Notes: a model not told the origin generated them from the letters alone. Counted from the first letter of the stretch, positions 16,861 to 26,084 are shown. The stretch is DNA of 64,000 bases from Micropruina glycogenica (GCF_900289045.1 NZ_LT985188.1:806001-870000), one strand, 5' to 3'. Numbers and translations are program-made.

Positions 16861-17625
16861 ATGGCCCAGCCGATTCATCGCCACGCCGGCGTCCCTGCAG
16901 CCCTCGACTTGACCTCTGAAGAAGTCGACGCACTCCTGCGCAGCCATTGGTCAGCCTGGTCCGAGTGCGCTGCCGTGATCAACAACCCAGACCCCAACAC
17001 CCTCAGGCGGTGGATCGGAACCGCCGAGGCGGAACAGCGCCAGATTGTGCTGCGAAGCCTTGCACACGCGGCATCGGCGAAAGGCGACGACGACGCCGCC
17101 GCTGCGCGCGTGCTGGCATGGCTGATGCTCGGTCCGGCGTGCGTCCTGGCCCGCAAGTATCGGCACCACCAAGACGCGGACCACCATGTCGCCGCGCTGC
17201 TGTGGTTGGAGATCAAGCAGTACACCCCGGGTTGTGCCCGTGACGTGTGGGCGTACCTGGTGAGCCGTCTACGCAAAGCCATGTTCGCCGAACTCATGCC
17301 TGAGCCGGAGCTGTCGCTGGGCGAAGAGGAGATGAACATCGCCACCGTCGCCCAGGAGTCCGACATGGACGCATTGCTGGGCATTCTCACCCGTGGCGTC
17401 CGCAACGGCGCCATCACGCCCGAGGACGAGCTGCTGATCCTCGACGTGCTCACAGCCTCGGCTTCGGTGACCACGGCCGAGGCCGGCGGATCGCTGCTGG
17501 GTGATCGCGTCTCCAACGTGGTCGGGGTGTCGCTCGGGCTGAGCGGTCGCACCGTGCGCAGGCGTGTCAGGCGGTCGATCGATGCGCTGGCCGTGTCTCA
17601 CATCGAGTGGCGACAGAGCGCCTGA
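16861..17625 (+). CDS. Sigma-factor-like regulatory protein (254 aa)
   Basis: The start at 16861 follows AGGAAGGAG; an upstream in-frame ATG at 16810 falls inside the conserved module and has no ribosome binding site. Residues about 80-125 (RVLAWLMLGPACVLARKYRHHQDADHHVAALLWLEI) resemble sigma-70 region 2, and the C-terminus (SLGLSGRTVRRRVRRSIDAL) looks like a region 4 HTH. The linker is acidic. Similarity is by pattern only; it could also be an activator that mimics a sigma factor. Its place between the pilus and T4SS operons, preceded by shared regulatory motifs, suggests it switches on transfer genes. Confidence 0.5.
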   Translation: MAQPIHRHAGVPAALDLTSEEVDALLRSHWSAWSECAAVINNPDPNTLRRWIGTAEAEQRQIVLRSLAHAASAKGDDDAAAARVLAWLMLGPACVLARKYRHHQDADHHVAALLWLEIKQYTPGCARDVWAYLVSRLRKAMFAELMPEPELSLGEEEMNIATVAQESDMDALLGILTRGVRNGAITPEDELLILDVLTASASVTTAEAGGSLLGDRVSNVVGVSLGLSGRTVRRRVRRSIDALAVSHIEWRQSA

Positions 17626-17705
17626 CACGGCCCCCACGCGGACAGCAGGCCTTGTCCGAGAACCCGGTGAAGAACGGGCTTTAAGACATATGAGAGGAGA
17701 CCACG

Positions 17706-17915
17706 ATGAGTCAATCGTCCAGCACTGAGGAGATGCTCGAGACGATCTCCCGCGAGCGAAGCGTGATCGATGAACTCGTGGCGTTGTCCGCCCGCGTTGC
17801 GCTGCTCGCCGACGATCTGGTGACGATCCAGAACGCGAAGATCGGCCTGGCGCGCCGAGGCCCGGCCGCCATCGGCCGGGCCATGCGCCTGCGACAGATG
17901 CGAAGGATCGCATGA
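17706..17915 (+). CDS. Small helical protein (69 aa)
   Basis: Has a good ribosome binding site (GAGAGGAG) and overlaps the next gene by ATGA. The product is predicted fully helical: an acidic N-terminal half (SSTEEMLETISRERSVIDEL) and a basic C-terminus (RAMRLRQMRRIA), giving a short coiled coil with opposite charges. No family recognised. It opens the T4SS operon. Confidence 0.6.
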   Translation: MSQSSSTEEMLETISRERSVIDELVALSARVALLADDLVTIQNAKIGLARRGPAAIGRAMRLRQMRRIA

Positions 17916-18733
17916 CCGGGAAGATCGTGGCCGTCGACGAGTTGGCCAGGGCATACAGGGCTGCAGGTGCCGGTGCCTTTCGCCGTGCCTCGACGCTCCC
18001 CACCGGTCAGCACGAACCCATCAGCGTTCACGAACCCGCCATCCGCAGATCCGCTCATGGCTTCAGCGTGGGGACGACCGAGCGGGTCGTGCTGGTGTGT
18101 GGCGCCGCGCCTGCGGTGGGTACCTCGACGGTTGCGTTGTCGTTGGCAGGGGCCGTGTCAGGGGTGGCGCGGGTGGTGGAGTGCTGCTCGGCGTCGGCGT
18201 CGGGGCTGGCCGCAGCCAGCACTGCCGAGCTGGGCGAGGTCGGCGAGGGCTGGGTGCGCAGCGACCGGGACGGGCTGGTGATCGAGCGCCGACAGGACCG
18301 TGTGGATGGACCGGCCGGCCTACCCGCGCCGGCCGTCGGACAGCGCACAGCGTGGACCTTCCTCGATTGCTCATGGGACGTCGACGCGCTGCTGAGAAGC
18401 GATAGCTGGTTGTCCGACCAGGCTCGATCGGCCGCTGCGGTAGTGCTGGTGGCGCGGGCGACGGTACCTGGTCTGCGGCGGTTGGACTCCGCTCTTGGCC
18501 TGGTGGGTGAGCAGCGAATGGTCGCAGTGCTGGTGGGAACCGGCCGACGCTGGCCGCGGCCGCTGCAGCAGTCGGCGAGTGCAGCAGTGCGCCAACTGCG
18601 GGCCAGGGACCGGCTGGTGTGTGTCCCGTTCGATGCCCAGTTGGCCCTGTCGGGCTTGACCCCTGATCCGTTACCGTCCGCCGTCCGCGCGGCGGGAGTG
18701 AGTGTGTTGAACCAAGTGGAAGGACTTCTGTGA
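17912..18733 (+). CDS. MinD-like protein with deviant P-loop, T4SS-associated (273 aa)
   Basis: After a 65-residue N-terminal tail, VVLVCGAAPAVGTSTVALSL occupies the place of a ParA/MinD Walker A but reads GAAPAVGTST, so the Lys that contacts phosphate is absent. The rest keeps the SIMIBI-like strand order (WTFLDCSWD, VVLVARATVPGLRRLD, VAVLVGTGRRW). It parallels the CpaE-like protein in the pilus operon, so each of the two secretion machines has its own degenerate MinD-like partner. Probably a positioning or scaffold protein rather than an ATPase. Overlaps both neighbours by 4 bases. Confidence 0.55.
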   Translation: MTGKIVAVDELARAYRAAGAGAFRRASTLPTGQHEPISVHEPAIRRSAHGFSVGTTERVVLVCGAAPAVGTSTVALSLAGAVSGVARVVECCSASASGLAAASTAELGEVGEGWVRSDRDGLVIERRQDRVDGPAGLPAPAVGQRTAWTFLDCSWDVDALLRSDSWLSDQARSAAAVVLVARATVPGLRRLDSALGLVGEQRMVAVLVGTGRRWPRPLQQSASAAVRQLRARDRLVCVPFDAQLALSGLTPDPLPSAVRAAGVSVLNQVEGLL

Positions 18734-19077
18734 TGACGATGATTTCGATGATGGGTGCCGCGGCTGTGAGAGCGACGCATGTGGCAGTGGGGCACGCGGC
18801 ACCGCTGCTGGTGCCGATGAAGGTGTGTCCGAAGGCGCCGCCGGGGGCCCAGAAGTACGCCGACGACATCACCGGCTACGTGCTGTGGGGTGTGATCGCC
18901 CTGTTCGGCGTCGGGGTGGTGATCGCGATCGGGGCGATCGTCGCGGGCCGGGTGTTCAACATGCCGCATGCGTCGAAGGCCGGCATCATCGGCATTTTCG
19001 TGGTGATCCTGGCCGCGTTCCTGTACGTGATCGCCCCGCCGATCGTGGACAGCATCCTCGGCAACGGCTGCATCTAG
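18730..19077 (+). CDS. VirB2/TrbC-like two-helix membrane protein (115 aa)
   Basis: A 45-residue N-terminal region is followed by two strong membrane helices (about 48-77 and 84-110) separated by a short basic loop (VFNMPHASKAG). Size, two-helix hairpin and position directly before the VirB8- and VirB6-like genes match the prepilin-like small subunits of Gram-positive T4SS. No sequence signature proves it. Confidence 0.5.
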   Translation: MMTMISMMGAAAVRATHVAVGHAAPLLVPMKVCPKAPPGAQKYADDITGYVLWGVIALFGVGVVIAIGAIVAGRVFNMPHASKAGIIGIFVVILAAFLYVIAPPIVDSILGNGCI

Positions 19078-19087
19078 GAAGAACCGG

Positions 19088-19924
19088 GTGCTGCGCATGT
19101 TTGGTCGACGAAGGGGCTCGCAGTTGCAAGTGCCGCCGGTGGCGTGGGATCGGCGCCGGCTGGTGGCGATGCTGGCTGCCGCGCTGGTGGTGCTCGTGGC
19201 GTTGCTGGCCGGTGTCGGGATGACGGTGTGGTACGCGGTGGGCGGCTCGCCGACCGTGGCGGCAACCGCGGACGCGGCACCGCAGGCCGGGTCGGTACGG
19301 GACCGGATCGCGGCCGCGCCGATGGCCAGCCTCGATCGGCAGGCGGCGTTCACCCCGGAGTCGTCGATCGAGGGCGCGGCGTCGATGAGTGTGCCGCTGC
19401 CGTTCGATGACGACCTGGGCGTGGCCGAGGTGGCGGTCGGTTTCCCGCACACCCCGGCCGGTGCGGTGGGCCAGTGGGCGGCGATCGAGCGCCGCGTGCT
19501 GGAAGCCATGGACACCTCGGTGCTGGGCGACGTGCACGACGCGTGGGTGGCGCCGGGCGGCCCAGGCATCGCCGAGTGGGACCTGACCCGCAGCGTGCAG
19601 GCGTTCCTCACCTCGGCCCGGCAGTCCGGGCACGCCAAGGACGTCTCCACACTGGTGTCGGCCCGGCCGGCGGGGGCGATGGTGAAAGGCGTCGACGGTC
19701 CCGACTGGGTGCTGGCGTGTGTGCTGCTGGACGTGCGGGTGGTGGTGAACGCCGAGGCTCGGATGGGGTACGGCTTGTGTGCCCGGATGGTGTGGGTGAC
19801 GGATCGGTGGATGGTCGGCCCGGGCGCCCAGCCGGCGCCAGCGCCGTCGGCCTGGCCCGGGTCGGCGACAGCAGCCGGGGCTGGCTGGCTGGCGTGGCGT
19901 GACGTGGCGGGCAGGCAGCGATGA
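19088..19924 (+). CDS. VirB8/TcpC-like T4SS protein (278 aa)
   Basis: Basic cytoplasmic head of about 25 residues, one membrane helix (about 29-52), and an extracytoplasmic domain of about 200 residues. The domain contains DLGVAEVAVGFPHTPAGAVGQWAAIERRVL and DWVLACVLLDVRVVVNAEARMGYGLCARMVW, consistent with an NTF2-like fold. Bitopic proteins of this layout (VirB8, TcpC) link the membrane channel to the wall side. The GTG start follows GAAGAA. The assignment rests on topology and position. Confidence 0.55.
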   Translation: MLRMFGRRRGSQLQVPPVAWDRRRLVAMLAAALVVLVALLAGVGMTVWYAVGGSPTVAATADAAPQAGSVRDRIAAAPMASLDRQAAFTPESSIEGAASMSVPLPFDDDLGVAEVAVGFPHTPAGAVGQWAAIERRVLEAMDTSVLGDVHDAWVAPGGPGIAEWDLTRSVQAFLTSARQSGHAKDVSTLVSARPAGAMVKGVDGPDWVLACVLLDVRVVVNAEARMGYGLCARMVWVTDRWMVGPGAQPAPAPSAWPGSATAAGAGWLAWRDVAGRQR

Positions 19925-21399
19925 TCAACCCGATCCTCCCGCTGCCGTGGGATCCGTTCAGCCAACTCGGTTCGACCGCGGCTCAGATCGCCACAGACGC
20001 GTGGACGGCGGCCTGGCTGAGCGTGTGGGCGGCAGGGCTGTGGGTGCTGCGCCTGGTGTTGGGCTTCATGGATGCCTGGATGACGCCGGACCTGTCGGAG
20101 AACGGGCCGGGCCACGACCTGTACCAGGCCACGTTCTGGCTGGCCGGGGTGCTGATGGTCGCATTGCTGGCGGTGCAGCTGGGGGTGGCCGCATTCCGCC
20201 GCGACGGCAAACAGTTGGCGGGTGCCCTGATCGGCGTTGCCCAGTTCGGTTTGGTGTGCTTCGCCTGGATCTCCTACGCCGTCATCCTGACGCTCGGGAT
20301 GGGCGGGTTGACCCGCTCGATGATGGAGTCGCTGCTGAACGTCACCTCCTGGAACGACTGGAAGCCGTGGGAGTACATCGACGGCAAGCAGATCACCGAC
20401 GCGGGGGTGGCGACCGCCCTGGGTCTACTCGGCCTGTTCGTGTGGCTGGCGGCGATCGCGCACTTCATCGTGCTGCTGGCCCGCAACGCCGCACTGCTGG
20501 TGCTGGTCGGCACCGGGCCGATCGCGGCTGCCGGGTTGGCGAACAAGACCACCGCCGCCTGGTTCTGGAAGTCGTTCCGTTGGCTGCATGCCGCGGCGGC
20601 CACTCCGCTGCTGGTGGTGATCGTGATGGGGGTCGGAATGAAGTTCACCGAAGGGGTGGCGGCCGGGAAGGCGGGGTCGATGGAGGCCACCGTCGGCACC
20701 GCGCTACCGGCGGCGGTGCTCATCTGCGTGTCGGTGGTGGCGCCGCTGGCCCTGTTCAAGCTGCTCGCCTTCATCGACCCGGGCACCGCCTCGGGGGCGG
20801 CGATGCGGGCCGGTTGGCAGGCCACCGGCGGTTTGCAGGGCCTGCTGAACGGCAACCCGTCAGCAACAACAGCCGATGACGGCAGCGCAGCCGAAAGCAG
20901 CGACAGCGGCTCCTCCGCAGGGGAACAGGGGGCGGAGGCGGCCACCAACAGCCGAGTCACCGGTGTGGTGCAGTCGGCCGCGTCCGCGCTCGGCCCGGTC
21001 GGTGCCGCCTTCTCCGCCGGTATCGGGCTGGTCACCTCGATCGGGTCTGGCGGCGCGTCGCTGATCAGCGACGTCACCAACCAGGCCGGCATCGGCCACA
21101 ACACCTACCAGCCCGACTACCAGGGCGGACGCAACGATCAGGCCGCCCGGGCCAACCGGGAAGCCAACGGCAGCAACGGCAACGAGACAGGCGGCAGCGG
21201 CGAGGACCAGTCCGGCCAGCCGCCCAACGCGGGACCGACCAGCAGTGACCCGGGGCCCACCGGCGGCTCCGGTGGCGGCAGTGGTGCGCGCGGAGGAACC
21301 GGCTCGGGCGGCGGTGCCGGCGGCGGCGCCTCCGGTGGTGGTGCCGGGTCGGGGGCGGTCGCCGGCGAGGCGGCCGAGGCGGCGGTGGTGGTGCTGTGA
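19921..21399 (+). CDS. VirB6/TrbL-like polytopic channel protein (492 aa)
   Basis: Residues 1-310 contain about six to seven membrane segments with short loops, including NTFWLAGVLMVALLAVQLGVA-type helices. From 310 on the protein is a soluble Ser/Gly/Asn-rich tail ending in Gly-rich repeats. This is the standard layout of TrbL/VirB6 proteins in Gram-positive conjugation systems. The Gly-rich end is encoded by GGC/GGT-rich DNA and may be unordered. It overlaps the VirB8-like gene by 4 bases. Confidence 0.7.
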   Translation: MINPILPLPWDPFSQLGSTAAQIATDAWTAAWLSVWAAGLWVLRLVLGFMDAWMTPDLSENGPGHDLYQATFWLAGVLMVALLAVQLGVAAFRRDGKQLAGALIGVAQFGLVCFAWISYAVILTLGMGGLTRSMMESLLNVTSWNDWKPWEYIDGKQITDAGVATALGLLGLFVWLAAIAHFIVLLARNAALLVLVGTGPIAAAGLANKTTAAWFWKSFRWLHAAAATPLLVVIVMGVGMKFTEGVAAGKAGSMEATVGTALPAAVLICVSVVAPLALFKLLAFIDPGTASGAAMRAGWQATGGLQGLLNGNPSATTADDGSAAESSDSGSSAGEQGAEAATNSRVTGVVQSAASALGPVGAAFSAGIGLVTSIGSGGASLISDVTNQAGIGHNTYQPDYQGGRNDQAARANREANGSNGNETGGSGEDQSGQPPNAGPTSSDPGPTGGSGGGSGARGGTGSGGGAGGGASGGGAGSGAVAGEAAEAAVVVL

Positions 21400-21418
21400 T
21401 CGGGAAGGAGTGTGCGTG

Positions 21419-22930
21419 ATGGCTGCTCTGTATGGCGACTACACCCGGGACCGGGTGGGCATGTTCTTCGGGCTGACCGGGGTGCAGTTGAGCATCCTGG
21501 TGGTGGCGGCGATGCCGGTGTTGTGGGCGGTGAACGAGCGGCTGTGGGCCAGCGCAGGCATCGCGGTGCTGGTGTGGCTGGTGGTGTTCGTGCTGGCCGT
21601 GGTGCCGGTGCGTGGCCGCTCGGCGACCGGCTGGCTGCTCGGCTTGGTGTCGTTCACCGCCGGTACCGTGCTGCGGGTGTCCCGGTGGCGCTCCAAGCCG
21701 GCGCTGGGCGTGGCGGAGGACCTGGGTGAACCGGACCTGCCCGGCGTGGCGGCCGGGGTGCGGGTGCATGACGGGCCGCCGCAGGGTCCGTTCAACACGC
21801 GGCTGGCGATCATCCAGGACAAGGCGACCGGGGTGTGGGCCGCGACGGCGGCGATCAGTCATGCCGGATTGGCGTTGGCCGACAGTAGTGAGCGGGACAG
21901 CCAGGGCCGCGGCCTGACCGTGCTGCTGAACGCCTGCGCCCGCACCGAGTTGATCTCGGAGCTGATCCTGCAGGTGCGTTCGGTCCCCGATGATGGCGCG
22001 GAGCGTGCCGAGTGGATGGCGTCCCACACCGATGTGGCGGCACCGGAGTTGTCGCTGCGGGTGAACCGGGACATGGCGGGCATGTTGTCGAGGGCCAGTG
22101 TCCGTACTGAAGCGTTCGTCACCATCGTGGTGCCGGAGCATCGGCTGGCTCGCCGAGCCAAGGAGTTCGGCCGCGGGGTGGATGGCCGGGCCCGGGCGAT
22201 GCACATGCTGATGGCGGAAGTGGAGTCCCATCTGCGCAATCAGATGGCGGTGCGGGAGGTGACCTGGCTCACCTCGCCGCAGTTGGCGACCGCGGTGCGG
22301 ACCGGGTTCGCGCCGGGGGACCGGGCAGGCATCGTCGCGGCGTTGGCGCGTCGCGCCAACGGTGAACAGATCAACGCAGACGTGCCGTGGGCGCAGGCCG
22401 GGCCGGCCGGAGCGGAACAGGCGGTGCGGCACTACGCCCACGATTCGTGGCATTCGATCTCGGCGGCGGTGAAGCTACCCGCCCGGGGCGCGGTGCTGGG
22501 TGCGTTGGCGCCGGTGCTGACTCCGGGGCAGCCGGGGGAGCGGCGCTCGCTGGTGACGGTGTTCCCGATCCTGCAGGCCACCGCCGCCGACCGTAAAGCC
22601 CGCAACGCCGAATGGGGTGCCGACATGTCGCAAACGTTGCGGGACCGGGCCGGGGTGAAAACCCGGGCGAAGGACCGCGAGTCCCAGGCCCGCACCCGCG
22701 GCCTGGACAGCAAACTGGCCGCCGGCCACGCCCTGGTCCGGCCCTACGCGGTGGCGTGCGCGACGGTGCCGGCCACGATGAACATCACCGAGTTCGGCTC
22801 CCACCTGGACGTGGCGATCCGCCGGGCCGGGTTCGCCCCGCTCCGGCTGGACATGTCGCAAGACGCCGGGTTCGCCGCAGCGAACCTCCCGCTCGGCATC
22901 TGCCTGCACCGCAAGGGGGCAGGAGCATGA
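21419..22930 (+). CDS. SCO6880-family T4SS protein (503 aa)
   Basis: N-terminal PrgI-like part with membrane segments at about 18-35, 38-60 and 75-95, then a long cytoplasmic region containing GPFNTRLAIIQDKATGVWAATAAISHAGLALAD. The whole layout matches the SCO6880 family, which precedes VirB4 in actinobacterial conjugation loci and contains the part that in other T4SS is the N-terminal half of VirB4. I chose the ATG at 21419 after GGAAGGAG; the frame is open further upstream inside the previous gene. Overlaps virB4 by ATGA. Confidence 0.8.
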   Translation: MAALYGDYTRDRVGMFFGLTGVQLSILVVAAMPVLWAVNERLWASAGIAVLVWLVVFVLAVVPVRGRSATGWLLGLVSFTAGTVLRVSRWRSKPALGVAEDLGEPDLPGVAAGVRVHDGPPQGPFNTRLAIIQDKATGVWAATAAISHAGLALADSSERDSQGRGLTVLLNACARTELISELILQVRSVPDDGAERAEWMASHTDVAAPELSLRVNRDMAGMLSRASVRTEAFVTIVVPEHRLARRAKEFGRGVDGRARAMHMLMAEVESHLRNQMAVREVTWLTSPQLATAVRTGFAPGDRAGIVAALARRANGEQINADVPWAQAGPAGAEQAVRHYAHDSWHSISAAVKLPARGAVLGALAPVLTPGQPGERRSLVTVFPILQATAADRKARNAEWGADMSQTLRDRAGVKTRAKDRESQARTRGLDSKLAAGHALVRPYAVACATVPATMNITEFGSHLDVAIRRAGFAPLRLDMSQDAGFAAANLPLGICLHRKGAGA

Positions 22931-24450
22931 CCCGCAGCCCTCGGACCGCCAGACGTGAGGGCCGCGGCGTGGACCGGCTGCTCGCCGACTTCGGCCACCA
23001 GGTGCCGTCCGTGGCCGTTGCCGAGCCGGAACCGAAACCGGAAAGGCTGTTTCACCCGGTGCCCCGTCGCGGTGAGCGCCGCCCGGATCGGGGCTGGTCC
23101 CCGGCGCCGGCGCCGCTGCTGCAGTACCGGATGAGTGCCGACCAGGCCGGTGTGTTGTGGCCGCTGGTGACCAACCCGTCACTACCGGCGCGCGGCGCCC
23201 AAATGGGCATCGACTACTTCTCCGGCGCCTCGTTTCACGCCGACCCCAACGGGTGGGTGCTCGATGAGGCCATCCCGGTGTCGAACCCGAACATGATCAC
23301 CTTCGGCAAACCCGGCATGGGTAAGTCCGGCACCGTGAAAGCGTTCCTACTGCGCATGTTCGGCTTCGGCTACCGCGCCCTCATCCTGGGCGACGTCAAG
23401 GACGAATACGTACCGCTGTGCCACGCCGTCGGCGTTACCCCGATCGCCATCGGGCAAGGGCTGCCGGCTCGGATCAACCCGCTCGAGTTCGGCCCGCTGG
23501 CAGCAGGATGGGAGCAGCTGGACGCCAAGGAGGCCAAGAAGCGGGCCGCGGTCGTATTCGCCCGCTGGCTCACCCTGATCCGCGGCCTGGTCGGCTCACA
23601 AAAGGTCGGCCAATCCCCGGTGCCGTTCGGGCCCACCGAAGAAGTCGCCGTCGACGCCGCGCTGCGATCGCTGACCGGCTACGACGACGGCAACACCCGA
23701 CTGGCCGAAACCACCATCCCCCGGTTGTGGCAGTTGCTGAACAACCCGCCCGACGATCTGGTCGAAACCTGCCGGTATGCGTCCCGGCGGCACTTCCTGG
23801 ACGAAACCCGACTGTTGCGCGACGCCCTGGGCCAACTCACCTCCGGCACCCTGCAAGGGCTGTTCGACGACCACACCAACATCGGCATCGACTGGAACGC
23901 CCCCATCCAATCGTTGTCGCTGTCGCGGCTCAGCGTGCTCGGCGACGAGGCGGTCGGGATGGCGCTGATGTGCCTCAACAGTTGGGGCCGGGCGATGCGC
24001 GATGTGGCCGCCCCCGCCGACATGCGGATCGTGGTCCGCGACGAATCCTGGAAGCAGATGCGGCTCGGCGTCGAAGCGGTGAAGAGTTTCGACGCCGACC
24101 TGCGGCTGTCCCGCACCGCCGGCGACATCCCGTTCTCGCTGTGCCACAAACCCTCCGACCTGCTCTCGGTCGGCGACGCCCACTCCCAAGCGGTCGCGAT
24201 CGCCAAGGACCTGCTGCACCTGCACGACATCAAGATCGTGCACGGCCTGGACGTCAAACTCGCCGAGGAACTCCGCAGCCTGCTCGGCCTGCCCGACGTC
24301 GCCGTCAACCTGGTCACCGACTGGTGCCGGCAAGCCCCCGGCCGCGCCCTGTGGATCGTCGGCGAAGCCATGTTCAAAGTACGAACCATCTTGCACCCAG
24401 CCGAACGGGCACTCACCTGGACCAACACCTCCCTGGAAAAAGCGGCCTGA
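22927..24450 (+). CDS. virB4: VirB4-like T4SS ATPase (507 aa)
   Basis: RecA-type conjugation ATPase. Walker A is GKPGMGKS (127-134), the Walker B region RIVVRDESWK (367-376), and a conserved SLCHKPSDLLSVGD motif follows, as in VirB4/TraC C-terminal domains. The N-terminal VirB4 domain is missing, and the adjacent SCO6880 protein supplies its likely equivalent, so the two probably form one functional unit. It energises substrate transfer and assembly at the inner membrane. Coupled by overlap to the gene before and 2 bases from the hydrolase gene after. Confidence 0.85.
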   Translation: MTRSPRTARREGRGVDRLLADFGHQVPSVAVAEPEPKPERLFHPVPRRGERRPDRGWSPAPAPLLQYRMSADQAGVLWPLVTNPSLPARGAQMGIDYFSGASFHADPNGWVLDEAIPVSNPNMITFGKPGMGKSGTVKAFLLRMFGFGYRALILGDVKDEYVPLCHAVGVTPIAIGQGLPARINPLEFGPLAAGWEQLDAKEAKKRAAVVFARWLTLIRGLVGSQKVGQSPVPFGPTEEVAVDAALRSLTGYDDGNTRLAETTIPRLWQLLNNPPDDLVETCRYASRRHFLDETRLLRDALGQLTSGTLQGLFDDHTNIGIDWNAPIQSLSLSRLSVLGDEAVGMALMCLNSWGRAMRDVAAPADMRIVVRDESWKQMRLGVEAVKSFDADLRLSRTAGDIPFSLCHKPSDLLSVGDAHSQAVAIAKDLLHLHDIKIVHGLDVKLAEELRSLLGLPDVAVNLVTDWCRQAPGRALWIVGEAMFKVRTILHPAERALTWTNTSLEKAA

Positions 24451-24452
24451 AC

Positions 24453-25562
24453 ATGAAGGCGCTCGCATGGGTTGTGGCAGCAGTCCTGCTGTTCATCATG
24501 GCGGCTTCAGTCGGCATGATCACCGTCGGGACAGCCGCCGTCGTGCCCGCCATCACCGAGCAGGTCCGACTCGACCCGTGTAGCGCCATCGACCCCAGCA
24601 GCGCCACCGCGCACCTGTCCACCAGCCCCACGACGGGGTTCTCGCTGCCCAAGTGGGGATCGCCCCGACACCAGTCGCTGCACAGCGCCGCCCAAACCAT
24701 CCCCGCAACGGTGAAGGCGCTGTATGTGGCGGCCGCGAACCGCTACAAGATCCCGTGGCAACTGCTGGCCGGTATCGGCATGGCCGAAACCCGGCACGGC
24801 CGCAACAACACCACCAGCTCCGCCGGCGCCCAAGGACTGATGCAGTTCATGCCCGGCACGTTCGCCTCCTACGGCGTGGACGGCAACGGCGACGGCAAGA
24901 AGCAGATCCACAACGACGCCGACTCGATCTTTTCCGCCGCGCACTACCTGGTCGCCTCCGGGGTGAAGAAGGGCACCAGCGGGGTCATCAAAGCTTTGTG
25001 GGCGTACAACCGATCCATCTCCTACCGCAACGACGTGCTGTATTACGCGTGGGCCTATGCCGGCAAGGGCGGCGTCGTGGTCGACGCCGCCGACCCCGAC
25101 GAGTGCCTGCCCGGCGATGAGGACCTTCCCGGACTGGATGCACCACTGCCCGGTTTCGACGGAGTGTGCAAACCGTCCCACTCCAGCGCCGAACACGGCC
25201 TGCGCCGCACCGCAATCCGCGGGCTGCGCTGCATCCATGCCGCCTTCCCGCAGATCAAGTCGATGGGCGGACGACGCTCCTCGTCGTCCTCCACCTGCAG
25301 CTACTCCGACCACTGCAAAGGGTTGGCGGTCGACTTCATGATCCCGAAATGGTCGACCAAGGCCGGCAACAGCTTCGGCTGGCGGGTCGCCCGCTGGGTC
25401 CAGGCCCACGCCAAAGCCTTGAAGGTCAAATACATCATCTGGGACGTCAAGAAGTGGAACCCGGCAGGCGGCAAAGGATGGCGCCCCTACCGGCACCCCT
25501 ACGGCAACACCAACCCCACATTGGCCCACCGCAACCACGTCCACGTCAGCTTCAACAGCTAA
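24453..25562 (+). CDS. Two-domain peptidoglycan hydrolase, VirB1-type (369 aa)
   Basis: A membrane anchor (about 4-26) is followed by a lytic transglycosylase SLT domain with catalytic Glu in GIGMAETRHG (E112) and the GAQGLMQFMPGTFASYG motif. The C-terminal domain has SDHCKGLAVDFM, matching the SxHxxGxAxD zinc motif of M15-like peptidases, and a terminal HVHVSF; this is the ARB-07466-like fold. The enzyme should cut both glycan and peptide and open the wall for the T4SS. The frame is open upstream inside virB4, but the ATG at 24453 just after its stop gives the signal anchor. Confidence 0.8.
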   Translation: MKALAWVVAAVLLFIMAASVGMITVGTAAVVPAITEQVRLDPCSAIDPSSATAHLSTSPTTGFSLPKWGSPRHQSLHSAAQTIPATVKALYVAAANRYKIPWQLLAGIGMAETRHGRNNTTSSAGAQGLMQFMPGTFASYGVDGNGDGKKQIHNDADSIFSAAHYLVASGVKKGTSGVIKALWAYNRSISYRNDVLYYAWAYAGKGGVVVDAADPDECLPGDEDLPGLDAPLPGFDGVCKPSHSSAEHGLRRTAIRGLRCIHAAFPQIKSMGGRRSSSSSTCSYSDHCKGLAVDFMIPKWSTKAGNSFGWRVARWVQAHAKALKVKYIIWDVKKWNPAGGKGWRPYRHPYGNTNPTLAHRNHVHVSFNS

Positions 25563-25583
25563 CCCATCACAGAACGGAGCAAG

Positions 25584-26084
25584 GTGATGCTGCAGCAGGG
25601 CAGACGATCCGACCCCTACCCGCACACATGGGAGATCCCCGTCGGCATCGCTGCCGCCACGGTGCTGCTGGCGGTGCTCGGGGTGCAGGTCGGCCGCGGC
25701 CTGGCCAACTGGAGCGCTGGCCGGGGCTGGACCTGGCCGACCGGGAAGAGCCTGTTCAGCAGCCTGCCCGGCGTGCTCGCCGGTAATGCGGGGGCCGGAC
25801 TGACCAGTTCGGGGGAGTGGGCCAGCCCGACCCTGCTCACAGTGTGGCTGGTGATCGTCGAACTGCTCATCGCCGCCGCCCTGGTGGCCGCCATCACGTG
25901 GGGAATGCGGCGCTGGGGACCGCAACGGATGAAAGGCATGGCCAGCGCCGAACAGGCCGAAACAACGCTCGGGCTAACCCGGCTCCGCAAGGTCCGCCGC
26001 ATCATCCGGCCCGACCTGTACGGACCGGGCCACACCCCCACCCACCAACACGGAGGACACGATGGATACCACCCCACGGCGTGA
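25584..26084 (+). CDS. Membrane half of a split VirD4/TraG coupling protein (166 aa)
   Basis: Two membrane helices (about 20-40 and 85-107) flank an extracytoplasmic loop containing SSLPGVLAGNAGAGL. The C-terminus reads RMKGMASAEQAETTLGLTRL then RKVRRIIRPDLYG. To my knowledge this is the N-terminal region of full-length actinobacterial VirD4-type coupling proteins, which continue directly into GWRxG...LW.PWDRTAGVIGPQGSGKT. That continuation is encoded separately at 29419. I infer a two-polypeptide coupling protein. Start is the GTG at 25584 or ATG at 25587. Confidence 0.65.
   Translation: MMLQQGRRSDPYPHTWEIPVGIAAATVLLAVLGVQVGRGLANWSAGRGWTWPTGKSLFSSLPGVLAGNAGAGLTSSGEWASPTLLTVWLVIVELLIAAALVAAITWGMRRWGPQRMKGMASAEQAETTLGLTRLRKVRRIIRPDLYGPGHTPTHQHGGHDGYHPTA

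Noticed and set aside
18055-20115. 686-codon minus-strand open frame opposite the T4SS operon start
   Set aside because: Product is Arg/Pro/His/Thr-rich low-complexity sequence; the opposite strand has four coupled genes with recognisable topology.
24507-25925. 472-codon minus-strand frame opposite the wall hydrolase
   Set aside because: Shadow frame; the plus strand carries SLT and M15-like motifs.
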